DNA from: Pedobacter cryoconitis
Lineage (GTDB): Bacteria; Bacteroidota; Bacteroidia; Sphingobacteriales; Sphingobacteriaceae
Direction of reading: 5' to 3'
Length of the DNA stretch: 64,000 nucleotides
Assembly (NCBI RefSeq): GCF_003259615.1
Contig: NZ_QLLR01000011.1
Span: forward strand, 62,001 to 126,000
Every line of letters begins with the position of its first letter. The first letter of the stretch is position 1. Positions 17,353 through 25,552 of this stretch are shown here, piece by piece. The notes below the pieces were generated by a model. It was not told where the DNA came from. It made no database searches and was given only the letters and a program-made list of their open reading frames with translations. The position numbers and the translations under genes are program-made.

Positions 17353-17375
17353 ATATTTTAAACCTCTGCCCTGCG

Positions 17376-18530
17376 CTAAAACTCTTCTAACTGAGCTTTC
17401 AATTCCTGAGCCCTGTCAAATCTGTTTTTACGTGTATAAATATCAATTAACAAATTGATAGTAGGTTTATCCTTTCTATTCACCTGGTGAGCCTGTGCTA
17501 AAATGATCTCAGCGCGGTTAAGATTAGAAGTAAATGCCAATATATCCTTTTTAGGTGTAGCCAACGCATCATTGCTCAGGTTGATATAAACCAGCCCTAA
17601 CTGATATAACGCATCAAAATAATTACGGTCAATTTCCAAAGCATTATTGTAAGCTAATTCAGCAGTTCCCATATTTGTATTTTTCTGGTGCAGATAACCA
17701 TACAGATAATACAACAACTTACTTCTTGTCTCTACCTTCAACGTATTTTCAATCACTTGTCTCGCTTCAGTATACTTTTCAGTATCCAGCAATAAGTTGA
17801 TATAATCATTGTTCAATAAATCATTATAAGGATTATAAATCAATCCCTCCTGCAGCGTTTTTAAAGCAAGTTCATTATCAAGCTTACGCTTATAAATATC
17901 AGCCATACGCTGGAATACCACGGCATTCATAATGCCATTCTCTTTGGCACGTTTAAAATAACCTAAAGCCTCATCCTCGTTTTTGACACCTTCTGCACTT
18001 AAAGCAGCGTTTACCGCAAGGATTGTATCCTTAGGAAAGAAATCACTGACCTCTTTCAAATATTTGAATGCAGCGCCAAAATCTTTAGCCTGGTAAGCAT
18101 ACTTTCCTTTTTGCTGCTTTTTGATATTTACATTATAACTTGACGCTTTAATTAAACCGGAGTTATCTTCAAACTTATCAAACCTTTTAGCAGAATCTAT
18201 CGCATTAATAGCCAGATCAAAATATTTATCAGAATTATCCTGGCTCGGGTCAACAATTGCAATATATGAACTCAGGTAAGATTTGATTGCCCAGGTTTCA
18301 GGCCATTTCTTGGTTTCTCTGTCCTTTTCAGCAGCTTCTACCGCCTTAATACCTTCTGATAGTATAGACAGTTGTGTTTTTTGATCTTGCTTGTTTGCAA
18401 TTGCTGCCTGAAGCTTTCCTACACTATTTCTCGCAATATAGAGTTGGGTCTTTTGGGAAAACGCTGAAGTGGAACTCACCATCAAAATAGTAACTGCAAA
18501 TAAATATCGTTTCTTCATCATATGCTTCAT
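17376..18530 (-). CDS. Exported TPR-repeat protein, paralogue 1
   Basis: A 384-residue protein with a signal peptide (KKRYLFAVTILMVSSTSAFSQ) followed by tandem TPR-like helix pairs to the C-terminus, for example YFKRAKENGIMNAVVFQRMA and KTLQEGLIYNPYNDLLNN. Three closely spaced Met codons (18530, 18521, 18518) precede the signal peptide, so the exact start is uncertain by up to four residues. The next gene on this strand (18611-19711) has the same layout, with a matching segment near residue 60-80 (KWPETWAIKSYLSSYIAIVD here), so the two are tandem paralogues. No enzymatic motif; a periplasmic scaffold or binding role is likely but unproven. Confidence 0.8.
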   Translation of the reverse strand: MKHMMKKRYLFAVTILMVSSTSAFSQKTQLYIARNSVGKLQAAIANKQDQKTQLSILSEGIKAVEAAEKDRETKKWPETWAIKSYLSSYIAIVDPSQDNSDKYFDLAINAIDSAKRFDKFEDNSGLIKASSYNVNIKKQQKGKYAYQAKDFGAAFKYLKEVSDFFPKDTILAVNAALSAEGVKNEDEALGYFKRAKENGIMNAVVFQRMADIYKRKLDNELALKTLQEGLIYNPYNDLLNNDYINLLLDTEKYTEARQVIENTLKVETRSKLLYYLYGYLHQKNTNMGTAELAYNNALEIDRNYFDALYQLGLVYINLSNDALATPKKDILAFTSNLNRAEIILAQAHQVNRKDKPTINLLIDIYTRKNRFDRAQELKAQLEEF

Positions 18531-18558
18531 TAGGCTTAGCTACAAATTTATACAAAAA

Positions 18559-18587
18559 AAAAGAGGGATAAAATTTATCCCTCTTTT
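18559..18587 (-). terminator. Terminator between the two TPR genes
   Basis: A 13-bp stem (18559-18571 with 18575-18587, core AGAGGGAT/ATCCCTCT) with a 3-base loop and A/T tails lies just downstream of the second TPR gene's stop (18611). The two paralogues are therefore probably transcribed separately. Confidence 0.85.
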
Positions 18588-18610
18588 AATATCACATTTG
18601 TGATTAATAA

Positions 18611-19711
18611 TTATTTTTTTGGTGCTGCAGCCGGCGTACCATTTTGCGCATCCAGTAATTTTTTAGTAGCCTCATAGTTTACTTTGTCATCTTTAAAAGC
18701 ATAAATAACTTTTAAGTTTTCTAAAGCAGAAACCATTTTAGGATCTAACTCATAAGCCTTTTTGTAGAAAGGTAAAGCCTGATCGATGAAACCTTTCATC
18801 TTAGCAGTTACATCATCAAATTCCTTTTTCTTTTTAGGATCGATTTTGTTTCTTTTTCCTTGTAAATCTAAAGCTTGTTTGTAGTAAGTATCGCCCATAG
18901 CATATTGGTATGAAGCATTTTTACCGTCTTTAGCAATTAATTTAGCTAATGATTCCTGAGCTTTTGCAACATTACCCTGTTTGATATAAAGGTCAGTCTG
19001 CATACCAGAGAAATATGAATTCTCAGGATATTTAGCCAAAGCAGCCTCTAATAAAGCAGTACCAGCAACTGTATCTTTCACCTGGCTGAATTCAGTAGAA
19101 ATGATTTCGCTATACAAAGATTCTGAATCTTTAGAACCTAAATCAATTGCTTTTTTGAAATTTTTAACCATTTCAGGATAATCATTGATCTGCTTAGCAG
19201 TAACACCTGCATTTACAAACGTTGAAGTATCCTGAGGATTTTTAACCGTTAACTCATTGAAAAACTGAAGTGCAGATTTGAAATCTTTTTTATTGTAAGC
19301 AAAAATCGCTCTGTTTCTTAAAGCATTAGACAAAGTTTGTTCCGCCTCTTTAATATTTTCCTTCTCACCACCTTTTGTATCTAACTCTTTAGCTTTTGCG
19401 ATTGCCTCTTCAGCAATTTTATCCTTAGCAACTGCATTTGCAATATTTAAAGAATCTACAAATGAGATTCTTGAAGCAAATAATGCTCTGTAAGACCATG
19501 CCTCAGGCATATCTTTAGACTTTTCGTTTGCAATAGCATTATCAGTAGTCTTCAAACCATCTTCAAGAGATTTTAAGGTTTCATCTAAAGTTTTAGCACC
19601 AGGTAAACTCGCTAATGCCCAGGTATTTTTAGCTTTGGAAACTTCACTCTTCTGAGCGTTCGCATAGGTGGCAGCACCTATTAAAAGCATACTTAAAACT
19701 ACTTTTTTCAT
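18611..19711 (-). CDS. Exported TPR-repeat protein, paralogue 2
   Basis: A 366-residue protein with a signal peptide (MKKVVLSMLLIGAATYANAQ) and repeated TPR-like helix pairs, including ALQFFNELTVKNPQDTSTFV and LPFYKKAYELDPKMVSALEN. The N-terminal region contains KDMPEAWSYRALFASRISFV, which parallels the KWPETWAIKSYLSSYIAIVD segment of its neighbour, so the pair arose by duplication. It lies just downstream of gyrA on the same strand but beyond gyrA's terminator. Likely periplasmic; partner unknown. Confidence 0.8.
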   Translation of the reverse strand: MKKVVLSMLLIGAATYANAQKSEVSKAKNTWALASLPGAKTLDETLKSLEDGLKTTDNAIANEKSKDMPEAWSYRALFASRISFVDSLNIANAVAKDKIAEEAIAKAKELDTKGGEKENIKEAEQTLSNALRNRAIFAYNKKDFKSALQFFNELTVKNPQDTSTFVNAGVTAKQINDYPEMVKNFKKAIDLGSKDSESLYSEIISTEFSQVKDTVAGTALLEAALAKYPENSYFSGMQTDLYIKQGNVAKAQESLAKLIAKDGKNASYQYAMGDTYYKQALDLQGKRNKIDPKKKKEFDDVTAKMKGFIDQALPFYKKAYELDPKMVSALENLKVIYAFKDDKVNYEATKKLLDAQNGTPAAAPKK

Positions 19712-19734
19712 ATTGTAAATTGGTTTTAATGAAC

Positions 19735-19789
19735 ATAAACCCTGCAGTTTAGAAGGATAAAAGCTATCCGTTATTGCTGCAGGGTTTAT
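19735..19789 (-). terminator. Terminator of gyrA
   Basis: Outer arms ATAAACCCTGCAG (19735-19747) and CTGCAGGGTTTAT (19777-19789) pair over 13 bp, with an inner hairpin GGATA/TATCC (19755-19759, 19765-19769). It lies between the gyrA stop and the second TPR gene. Confidence 0.85.
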
Positions 19790-19816
19790 TGGGTCTGTTT
19801 TTAATTTAATTTATTC

Positions 19817-22432
19817 TTACTTTTCTTCTGTTTCGTCAGTATCATCTGCTTCACCTTCCTCATCAGACTCTTCTTCCTCTTCTTCAGTTTCAGCTTCTTC
19901 AGCACCACCTTCTTCAGGTAATACATCAGCAGGATCTACAAATAATAACTCTCCGTTAACTTCTTCTTCAGGATCATCCTCATGCTCGATTTTCGCAACA
20001 GATGCAATAGAGTCATTTCCTTTTAAGTTAATCAAACGAACCCCCTGTGTTGCTCTTCCGATAACTCTAAGCTGACTTAATACAATTCTGATAACGATAC
20101 CCGATTTATTGATAATCATTAAATCATCAGCATCCGTAACCGCTTTAATAGCGATCAAATCACCTGTTTTTTCAGTAATGGTAATTGTTTTTACACCTTT
20201 ACCACCACGGTTAGTAACGCGGTAATCTTCTACATTAGTACGTTTACCGTAACCTTTTTCAGAAACTACCATGACCGTTGCTGATGGATCATCAACAGCA
20301 ATCATGCCAACAACTTCATCAGCAGCATGACCTAAGGTAACACCTCTTACTCCGGTAGCTGTTCTGCCCATAGGTCTTACGGTCGCTTCATTGAACCTGA
20401 TTGCACGTCCTGAACGCAATGCCATGATGATTTCGCTTGATCCGCTTGTTAAACTAGCTTCCAGTAACTGATCACCTTCATTGATATTAATTGCATTGAT
20501 ACCATTTACCCTTGGTCTTGAATAAGCTTCCAGAGAAGTTTTCTTAATCGTTCCCTTTTTGGTACACATGATAATATAATTGTTCTCCAGATAGTCCTGA
20601 TCTTTCAGATTCTTAACCTTAATATAGGCCTTGATTTTCTCTTCTTTAGGAATATTGATAATGTTCTGGATCGCTCTTCCTTTACTTAGTCTTGAACCTT
20701 CAGGGATTTCGTATACCCTTAACCAGAAACAACGTCCTGTTTCGGTAAAGAATAACATATAGTTGTGGTTAGAAGCAATCAGTAAATGCTCAATGAAATC
20801 TTCATTTCTTGAATCACTTCCTTTAGAACCTTTACCACCTCTTGCCTGTGTACGGTATTCAGTTGCAGGTGTACGTTTGATATAACCTTCATGAGAGATT
20901 GTGATCACGACTTCTTCATCTTCGATAAAGTCTTCCATGCTCATATCTTCAGCAGAGTGAACGATAGTAGTTCTACGTTCATCGCCGTATTTATCCATCA
21001 TTTCAGCAAGCTCATCCTTGATAATCTGCATTCTAAGACTTTCATCAGCTAAGATAGATTGTAAGTACTCAATCGTTTTCATCAACTCATTAAACTCTTC
21101 TTTGATTTTGTCTCTTTCCAGTCCTGTTAAACGACGTAAAGTCATATCCAGAATCGCTCTCGCCTGAATATCACTTAAGCCAAACTGCTCCATTAAACCT
21201 GTTCTGGCTTCTTCAGGAGTATTTGACGCTCTGATTAACTTAATTACTTCATCTAAGTGATCTAAAGCAATCAATAAACCTTCCAGAATGTGTGCACGTT
21301 TCTGCGCCTCATCCAATTCAAACTTAGTACGGCGTACAATTACGTCATGTCTGTGATCCACAAAGTGTCTGATCAGATCTTTCAGATTTAACATCTGAGG
21401 TCTGCCATTCACTAACGCAATGTTATTTACACTGAATGAAGTTTGTAAAGCTGTTTGTTTGAAAAGGTTATTCAATACAATTGAAGCATTCGCATCACGT
21501 TTAATTTCATAAACGATGCGGATACCATCCTTGTTTGACTCATCCTTGATATTAGAAATACCTTCCAGTTTTTTCTCTCCGACTAATTCAGCAGTACGCT
21601 CAATCATCATTGCTTTGTTAACCTGGTAAGGAATTTCAGTAACGATAATCGTTTCACGGTCTTTAACAGTTTCGATTTCCGCTTTAGCGCGCATTACAAT
21701 ACGGCCTCTGCCAGTTTCGAAAGCATCCTGAACACCTGTATATCCATAAATTATTGCTCCGGTAGGAAAATCCGGGCCCTTTACGAACTTCATTAACTCA
21801 GGAATAGTAATTTCTGTATTTTCAATGTATGCGATAGTCGCGTTGATTACTTCTGTAATATTGTGAGGAGGCATATTGGTTGCCATACCTACTGCAATAC
21901 CCGAAGAACCGTTGATTAAAAGGTTGGGTACTTTTGCCGGAAGCACTGTTGGCTCTTTTAAAGAGTCATCAAAGTTCAACTGAAAATCTACAGTATCTTT
22001 ATTAATATCTGCAAGCATATCTTCAGCGATTTTCTGGAATCTCGCTTCCGTATAACGCATTGCTGCCGGAGAGTCACCATCAATCGAACCGTAGTTACCC
22101 TGGCCTTCTACCAGTAAATAACGTAAGCTCCATGGCTGTGCCATACGAACCATAGTCATATATACTGAAGAGTCACCATGCGGGTGATACTTACCCAGTA
22201 CTTCTCCTACAATACGGGCTGATTTCTTGTAAGGCCTGTTATTCGCCAAACCAAGATCAAGCATCCCGTAAAGTACACGACGGTGTACAGGTTTTAACCC
22301 ATCGCGTACATCAGGTAACGCCCTTGATACAATAACAGACATCGAATAATCGATGTAGGCAGACTTCATCTGCTCGTCAATATCAATTTTTATTATTTTG
22401 TCGTTTTCCTGATTTTCTAAATCTTCTGCCAT
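19817..22432 (-). CDS. gyrA: DNA gyrase subunit A
   Basis: An 871-residue GyrA. The breakage-reunion domain holds the catalytic Tyr in AAMRYTEAR (Tyr127, equal to E. coli Tyr122) and the quinolone region [18 protein letters not shown] GyrA box is visible as [13 protein letters not shown] near residue 535, followed by the beta-pinwheel domain, which separates it from ParC. The last 60 or so residues are strongly acidic. At the quinolone-binding positions, E. coli Ser83 is conserved as Ser88, but the acidic Asp87 is replaced by Met92. It works with GyrB to introduce negative supercoils; gyrB is not in the window. hemF lies 98 bp upstream on the same strand. Confidence 0.97.
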   Translation of the reverse strand: MAEDLENQENDKIIKIDIDEQMKSAYIDYSMSVIVSRALPDVRDGLKPVHRRVLYGMLDLGLANNRPYKKSARIVGEVLGKYHPHGDSSVYMTMVRMAQPWSLRYLLVEGQGNYGSIDGDSPAAMRYTEARFQKIAEDMLADINKDTVDFQLNFDDSLKEPTVLPAKVPNLLINGSSGIAVGMATNMPPHNITEVINATIAYIENTEITIPELMKFVKGPDFPTGAIIYGYTGVQDAFETGRGRIVMRAKAEIETVKDRETIIVTEIPYQVNKAMMIERTAELVGEKKLEGISNIKDESNKDGIRIVYEIKRDANASIVLNNLFKQTALQTSFSVNNIALVNGRPQMLNLKDLIRHFVDHRHDVIVRRTKFELDEAQKRAHILEGLLIALDHLDEVIKLIRASNTPEEARTGLMEQFGLSDIQARAILDMTLRRLTGLERDKIKEEFNELMKTIEYLQSILADESLRMQIIKDELAEMMDKYGDERRTTIVHSAEDMSMEDFIEDEEVVITISHEGYIKRTPATEYRTQARGGKGSKGSDSRNEDFIEHLLIASNHNYMLFFTETGRCFWLRVYEIPEGSRLSKGRAIQNIINIPKEEKIKAYIKVKNLKDQDYLENNYIIMCTKKGTIKKTSLEAYSRPRVNGINAININEGDQLLEASLTSGSSEIIMALRSGRAIRFNEATVRPMGRTATGVRGVTLGHAADEVVGMIAVDDPSATVMVVSEKGYGKRTNVEDYRVTNRGGKGVKTITITEKTGDLIAIKAVTDADDLMIINKSGIVIRIVLSQLRVIGRATQGVRLINLKGNDSIASVAKIEHEDDPEEEVNGELLFVDPADVLPEEGGAEEAETEEEEEESDEEGEADDTDETEEK

Positions 22433-22530
22433 AAAATATTGATGTTCGTTAAAAACGATTTAAATAAGGTAATGTTATAACCTTGCGAATTTAAGAAAAT
22501 ATTGCCGTTTAAGCGCATTGTGGAAAAAAA

Positions 22531-23424
22531 TTAAGCCCAGTCTATACCTTTTATTAACTTGGTCAGAGTTGCAGCCTCAGGGCTGTTTTCTGCAGCCTGA
22601 TGATTATATATCCATTTTGCCATTGGTGGTAAGCTCATTAAGATAGATTCGATCCTTCCGTTTGTCTCCAAACCGAACTTTGTACCCGAATCATAAACTA
22701 AATTAAATTCTGCATAACGGCTTCTTCTCACATATTGCCATTCCTGCTGTGCTGCTGTAAATTCAGTATTTCTGTTTCGCTTAATCAGCTCAGTATAAGC
22801 AGGAATGAACGAATTACCAACCGCAAGGGAGAAATTAAACAATTGATCCCAGTCCAGCCCGGTATTTTCAGGTTTCAGCCTGTCATAGAATATTCCGCCT
22901 ACACCACGCATTTCATTGCGGTGTTTAATGAAGAAATAATCATCTGCCTGTTTTTTAAATTTCGGATAAAACGAAGCGTCGAACTCATCGCAGGTTTGTT
23001 TCAGCAGCTGATGAAAAAAGCGGACATCCTCATCAATTACATAATGTGGTGTTAAATCAATCCCGCCACCAAACCATCTTGTTTGTTCATCCATTTCAAA
23101 ATAACGGATATTCATATGTATAATAGGTACAAATGGATTCGAAGGATGAATAACGATAGAAACTCCAGTAGCGAAGAATTCATCATTTTCTACCTTGAAA
23201 GCTTTTTTGACCGCTTCGGGTAATTTACCATATACAGCAGAGAAATTAACTCCACCTTTTTCAATTACATTTCCATTCTGAAAAATACGTGTACGGCCAC
23301 CGCCTCCACCCTCTCTGGTCCAGATTTCTTCTTCGAACTGCACTCCGCCATCGGCTGAAGCCAAAGCCTGGCAAATCTCATCCTGGATCTTTTGGTACGC
23401 TTCTACAACTTTATCTTTTAACAT
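22531..23424 (-). CDS. hemF: Oxygen-dependent coproporphyrinogen III oxidase
   Basis: A 297-residue HemF, the aerobic enzyme that decarboxylates coproporphyrinogen III to protoporphyrinogen IX in heme synthesis. Family signatures are EIWTREGGGGGRTRIFQNG near the start, RWFGGGIDLTPHYV in the middle, the block EMRGVGGIFYDRL, and a C-terminal RIESILMSLPP. Length is normal for bacterial HemF and no cofactor domain is missing. It lies upstream of gyrA and has a good promoter (23450-23483) overlapped by a long palindrome. Cytoplasmic. Confidence 0.96.
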   Translation of the reverse strand: MLKDKVVEAYQKIQDEICQALASADGGVQFEEEIWTREGGGGGRTRIFQNGNVIEKGGVNFSAVYGKLPEAVKKAFKVENDEFFATGVSIVIHPSNPFVPIIHMNIRYFEMDEQTRWFGGGIDLTPHYVIDEDVRFFHQLLKQTCDEFDASFYPKFKKQADDYFFIKHRNEMRGVGGIFYDRLKPENTGLDWDQLFNFSLAVGNSFIPAYTELIKRNRNTEFTAAQQEWQYVRRSRYAEFNLVYDSGTKFGLETNGRIESILMSLPPMAKWIYNHQAAENSPEAATLTKLIKGIDWA

Positions 23425-23449
23425 CGTTCCGTGAATATATATAGGCGGG

Positions 23450-23483
23450 CAAAGTTAAATTTTTATACCTTAAAAAGTACAAA
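23450..23483 (-). promoter_or_regulatory. Promoter of hemF
   Basis: Read on the minus strand, TAACTTTG (plus 23450-23457) exactly matches the Bacteroidota TAnnTTTG box, and TTTG (plus 23480-23483) lies 22 bp upstream as the -33 element. Transcription would start about 20 bases before the hemF ATG. The -33 box lies inside the palindrome at 23470-23517. Confidence 0.6.
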
Positions 23484-23517
23484 TCACACATTATTATGTG
23501 CGATTTGTACTTTTTAA
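23470..23517. repeat. Long palindrome overlapping the hemF promoter
   Basis: Arms of 22 positions with a single mismatch (23470-23491 with 23496-23517; core AAAAAGTACAAATC / GATTTGTACTTTTT) close a 4-base loop. It could act as a second terminator behind the fasciclin gene, but that gene already has one at 23542-23568. Its overlap with the hemF -33 element also makes it a candidate operator. Confidence 0.7.
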
Positions 23518-23541
23518 AGCGGAATATTATTATACAAAAAA

Positions 23542-23568
23542 AGGCTTTGCTATCAACCAGCAAAGCCT
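23542..23568 (-). terminator. Terminator of the fasciclin gene
   Basis: Arms AGGCTTTGCT (23542-23551) and AGCAAAGCCT (23559-23568) pair perfectly; on the minus strand the stem is followed by a run of T. Confidence 0.88.
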
Positions 23569-23598
23569 AAAAAATCAACTACTTATTTTATTTAGAAA

Positions 23599-24216
23599 CT
23601 ATTTTTTCGGCATTAATACCGTATCAATAACATGTGTTACCCCATTGCTTGAAACTGCATCTGTAATCGTGATTTTTGCGTCATTCACATACCACTGACC
23701 ATCTTTTTTAGTGAATTTAATTTTCTGTCCCTGAACAGTGGTCAGTTCCAAACCATCTTTTAAATCAGCAGCTTTATAATTTCCTGCTACTACGTGGTAA
23801 GTTAAAACACCAGCCAGGTCTTTTTTCATTTCTGGTTTAAGCAATTTAGCGACTGTACCTGCAGGTAATTTATCGAAAGCTTCATTTGTTGGTGCAAAGA
23901 CAGTAAAAGGGCCTTTTCCACTTAACGTTTCAGCCAGACCAGCAGCTTTAACAGCAGCAACCAATGTAGTATGGTCTTTAGATTCAACAGCATTTTCTAC
24001 AATATTTTTTGTAGGTACCATTAAAGCTCCACCTACCATAACGCCTTCCTGAGTGCTCATTTTTGAAGTATCAGCCGTGCCTGACATTTTACTGCTCGTA
24101 TCGGTCATTTTTGACGTTGTTGTATCCGTAGCAGCGTCAGGTTTTGATGAATTACAAGCTGAAGCTAAAGAAAGAAATGCAACAGCCATTGCAATCGTAA
24201 AAATTTGCTTTTTCAT
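23599..24216 (-). CDS. Fasciclin (FAS1)-domain lipoprotein
   Basis: A 205-residue protein. The lipoprotein signal MKKQIFTIAMAVAFLSLASAC has a lipobox ending in Cys21, followed by a flexible Thr/Ser/Met-rich linker. The rest is one FAS1 domain with its two conserved boxes, GPFTVFAPTNEAFDKLPAGT and VLTYHVVAGNY, and ends in ITITDAVSSNGVTHVIDTVL. FAS1 domains mediate adhesion or matrix contact, so the protein is probably surface or periplasm anchored. It has its own terminator, and its upstream region is shared with the divergent DUF4442 gene, including a dyad at 24303-24338. Confidence 0.92.
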   Translation of the reverse strand: MKKQIFTIAMAVAFLSLASACNSSKPDAATDTTTSKMTDTSSKMSGTADTSKMSTQEGVMVGGALMVPTKNIVENAVESKDHTTLVAAVKAAGLAETLSGKGPFTVFAPTNEAFDKLPAGTVAKLLKPEMKKDLAGVLTYHVVAGNYKAADLKDGLELTTVQGQKIKFTKKDGQWYVNDAKITITDAVSSNGVTHVIDTVLMPKK

Positions 24217-24302
24217 AAAGTTTAATTTTGTTTTATCTGTTTTGTAAGCTCATATACGGCAACAAAAGCCAGCTGGTTTTTTTAAGGACGATTATTCTAT
24301 AA

Positions 24303-24338
24303 GAACTGTAAAATTTATCACATTAATTCTTACAGTTC
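24303..24338. promoter_or_regulatory. Inverted repeat in a divergent promoter region
   Basis: Arms GAACTGTAA (24303-24311) and TTACAGTTC (24330-24338) are perfectly complementary, with further AATT/AATT matches inside. It lies between the fasciclin start (24216) and the DUF4442 start (24377), 38 bp from the latter, a suitable place for a shared operator. Confidence 0.4.
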
Positions 24339-24376
24339 CTACAAGATCCCAATAATCTTTCTGATATTTAAAGCTC

Positions 24377-24862
24377 ATGATAGTATCAGAAAGAACACTT
24401 AAATGGGGACTACGCTTTTATCCCCCACTTTTATTTCAGCGTATTTGGGTTAAGAAATTCCATAAAGGGTTCAGGGGAGCTGATGTTAAAATCTATAAAA
24501 GCCTTTTCAATAAAAACTATAACGGATCTATATTTGGCGGAACTATTTATGCCGCAACAGATCCATTTTATGCGTTATTATTCGATCAGCTCCTGCAACG
24601 CCAGGGATTTAAAATCAGAGTATGGCTTAAAAGCGCAAGTATACAATACCTGAAACCAGGGAGATCAGCCCTGGTTTTTACTATTATTATTACCGATGAA
24701 ATGCTGAATGATGCTATTGAAGCGTTAAATACCAGTGGCAAATTTGTAAAAGCTTATCCCATGGAAATTAAAAACAGCGATGGTGAAGTTTGTGCCACAG
24801 TGATGAACGAGGTATATGTCAGAAACCTGCACAGCGGCGAAAATGGCCCGGTAGCTTATTAA
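24377..24862 (+). CDS. DUF4442 (hotdog-fold) protein
   Basis: A 161-residue protein that I recognise as the DUF4442 group of hotdog-fold proteins, related to thioesterases. Seen are the N-terminal WGLRFYPPLLFQRIWV helix, the central GSIFGGTIYAATDPFYALLF (the hotdog helix with its glycine-rich entry), and beta strands such as IRVWLKSASIQYLKPGRSA. No catalytic residue can be assigned with confidence. It is the first of three closely spaced plus-strand genes (28 and 29 bp gaps) followed by an AlbA_2 protein and a MATE exporter. Acyl-thioester hydrolysis is a family-level guess. Confidence 0.75.
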   Translation: MIVSERTLKWGLRFYPPLLFQRIWVKKFHKGFRGADVKIYKSLFNKNYNGSIFGGTIYAATDPFYALLFDQLLQRQGFKIRVWLKSASIQYLKPGRSALVFTIIITDEMLNDAIEALNTSGKFVKAYPMEIKNSDGEVCATVMNEVYVRNLHSGENGPVAY

Positions 24863-24890
24863 ATAGAAATGTCCGTTAAAACCTCTGAAA

Positions 24891-25523
24891 ATGAATATCA
24901 GGAAACTTATTTTGCAAGGAGAAGGAACTACACTGGATTTTAAAAAGACGATTAATAACTATGAAAAGATTGCAAAAAGCCTGGTTGCCTTTGCAAATAA
25001 TAAAGGAGGACAATTATTGATAGGTGTTGCCGATGACGGCACTATCAAAGGCGTTAAATCTGAAGAAGAAGAAAAATATATGATTACCAGATCCGCACAT
25101 CAATTCTGCAAACCAGCAATTGAACCGGAATTTGAAGAAATATACATTGATAATAAACTGGTTCTGGTCGCTAAAATTCCGCAGAGTGATACTAAACCAC
25201 ACTATGCACTGGATGAAAATAAAAAATGGTGGGTCTATTTCCGTGTCAACGACAAGAGTATTCTGGCCAGTAAGATCATCGTTGATGTGTTAAAAAAGGA
25301 AAATACACACAGCGGACAACTGATTACCTACACCGAACAAGAACAAAAATTATTACAGTATCTCGATCAGGAAGGGCGTATTACCTTAAAACAATTTAGT
25401 AAACTGACTAAAAGCTCTAACCAGAAAGCGCAGAAAATATTAGTCAGTTTCATCCTTGCTGACCTGATTCAGCCTCATTCTTCCGAAAAAGAGGAGTATT
25501 TTACCATGACAACGCCGAAATAG
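24891..25523 (+). CDS. AlbA_2 (Schlafen AAA_4-like) domain protein with C-terminal winged helix
   Basis: A 210-residue protein. The N-terminal 130 residues are an AlbA_2/Schlafen-type domain, with the opening LQGEGTTLDFKKTI and the core VAFANNKGGQLLIGVADDG. The C-terminal 70 residues (LLQYLDQEGRITLKQFSKLT and the helix that follows) read as a winged-helix DNA-binding domain. Proteins of this layout are usually called putative transcriptional regulators or ATP-binding proteins, but the function of stand-alone members is not settled. It sits between a DUF4442 gene and a MATE gene, probably in one transcript. Confidence 0.75.
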   Translation: MNIRKLILQGEGTTLDFKKTINNYEKIAKSLVAFANNKGGQLLIGVADDGTIKGVKSEEEEKYMITRSAHQFCKPAIEPEFEEIYIDNKLVLVAKIPQSDTKPHYALDENKKWWVYFRVNDKSILASKIIVDVLKKENTHSGQLITYTEQEQKLLQYLDQEGRITLKQFSKLTKSSNQKAQKILVSFILADLIQPHSSEKEEYFTMTTPK

Positions 25524-25552
25524 CCGTACCTTTGCTGATTCAATCAATCGTT

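Larger units (their letters stand above)
16861..17375. other. Intergenic stretch holding a gene fragment
   Basis: The gap between the S9 peptidase and the TPR pair holds the peptidase terminator, a decayed coding fragment on the minus strand (17012-17266) and the terminator of the TPR gene (17303-17352). The A/T-rich part around 16890-17000 shows nothing I can name. Confidence 0.5.

Noticed and set aside
25532..25552. TTG start for the MATE transporter
   Set aside because: An ATG lies 21 bp downstream directly before the first recognisable residues, and the extra residues have no support.
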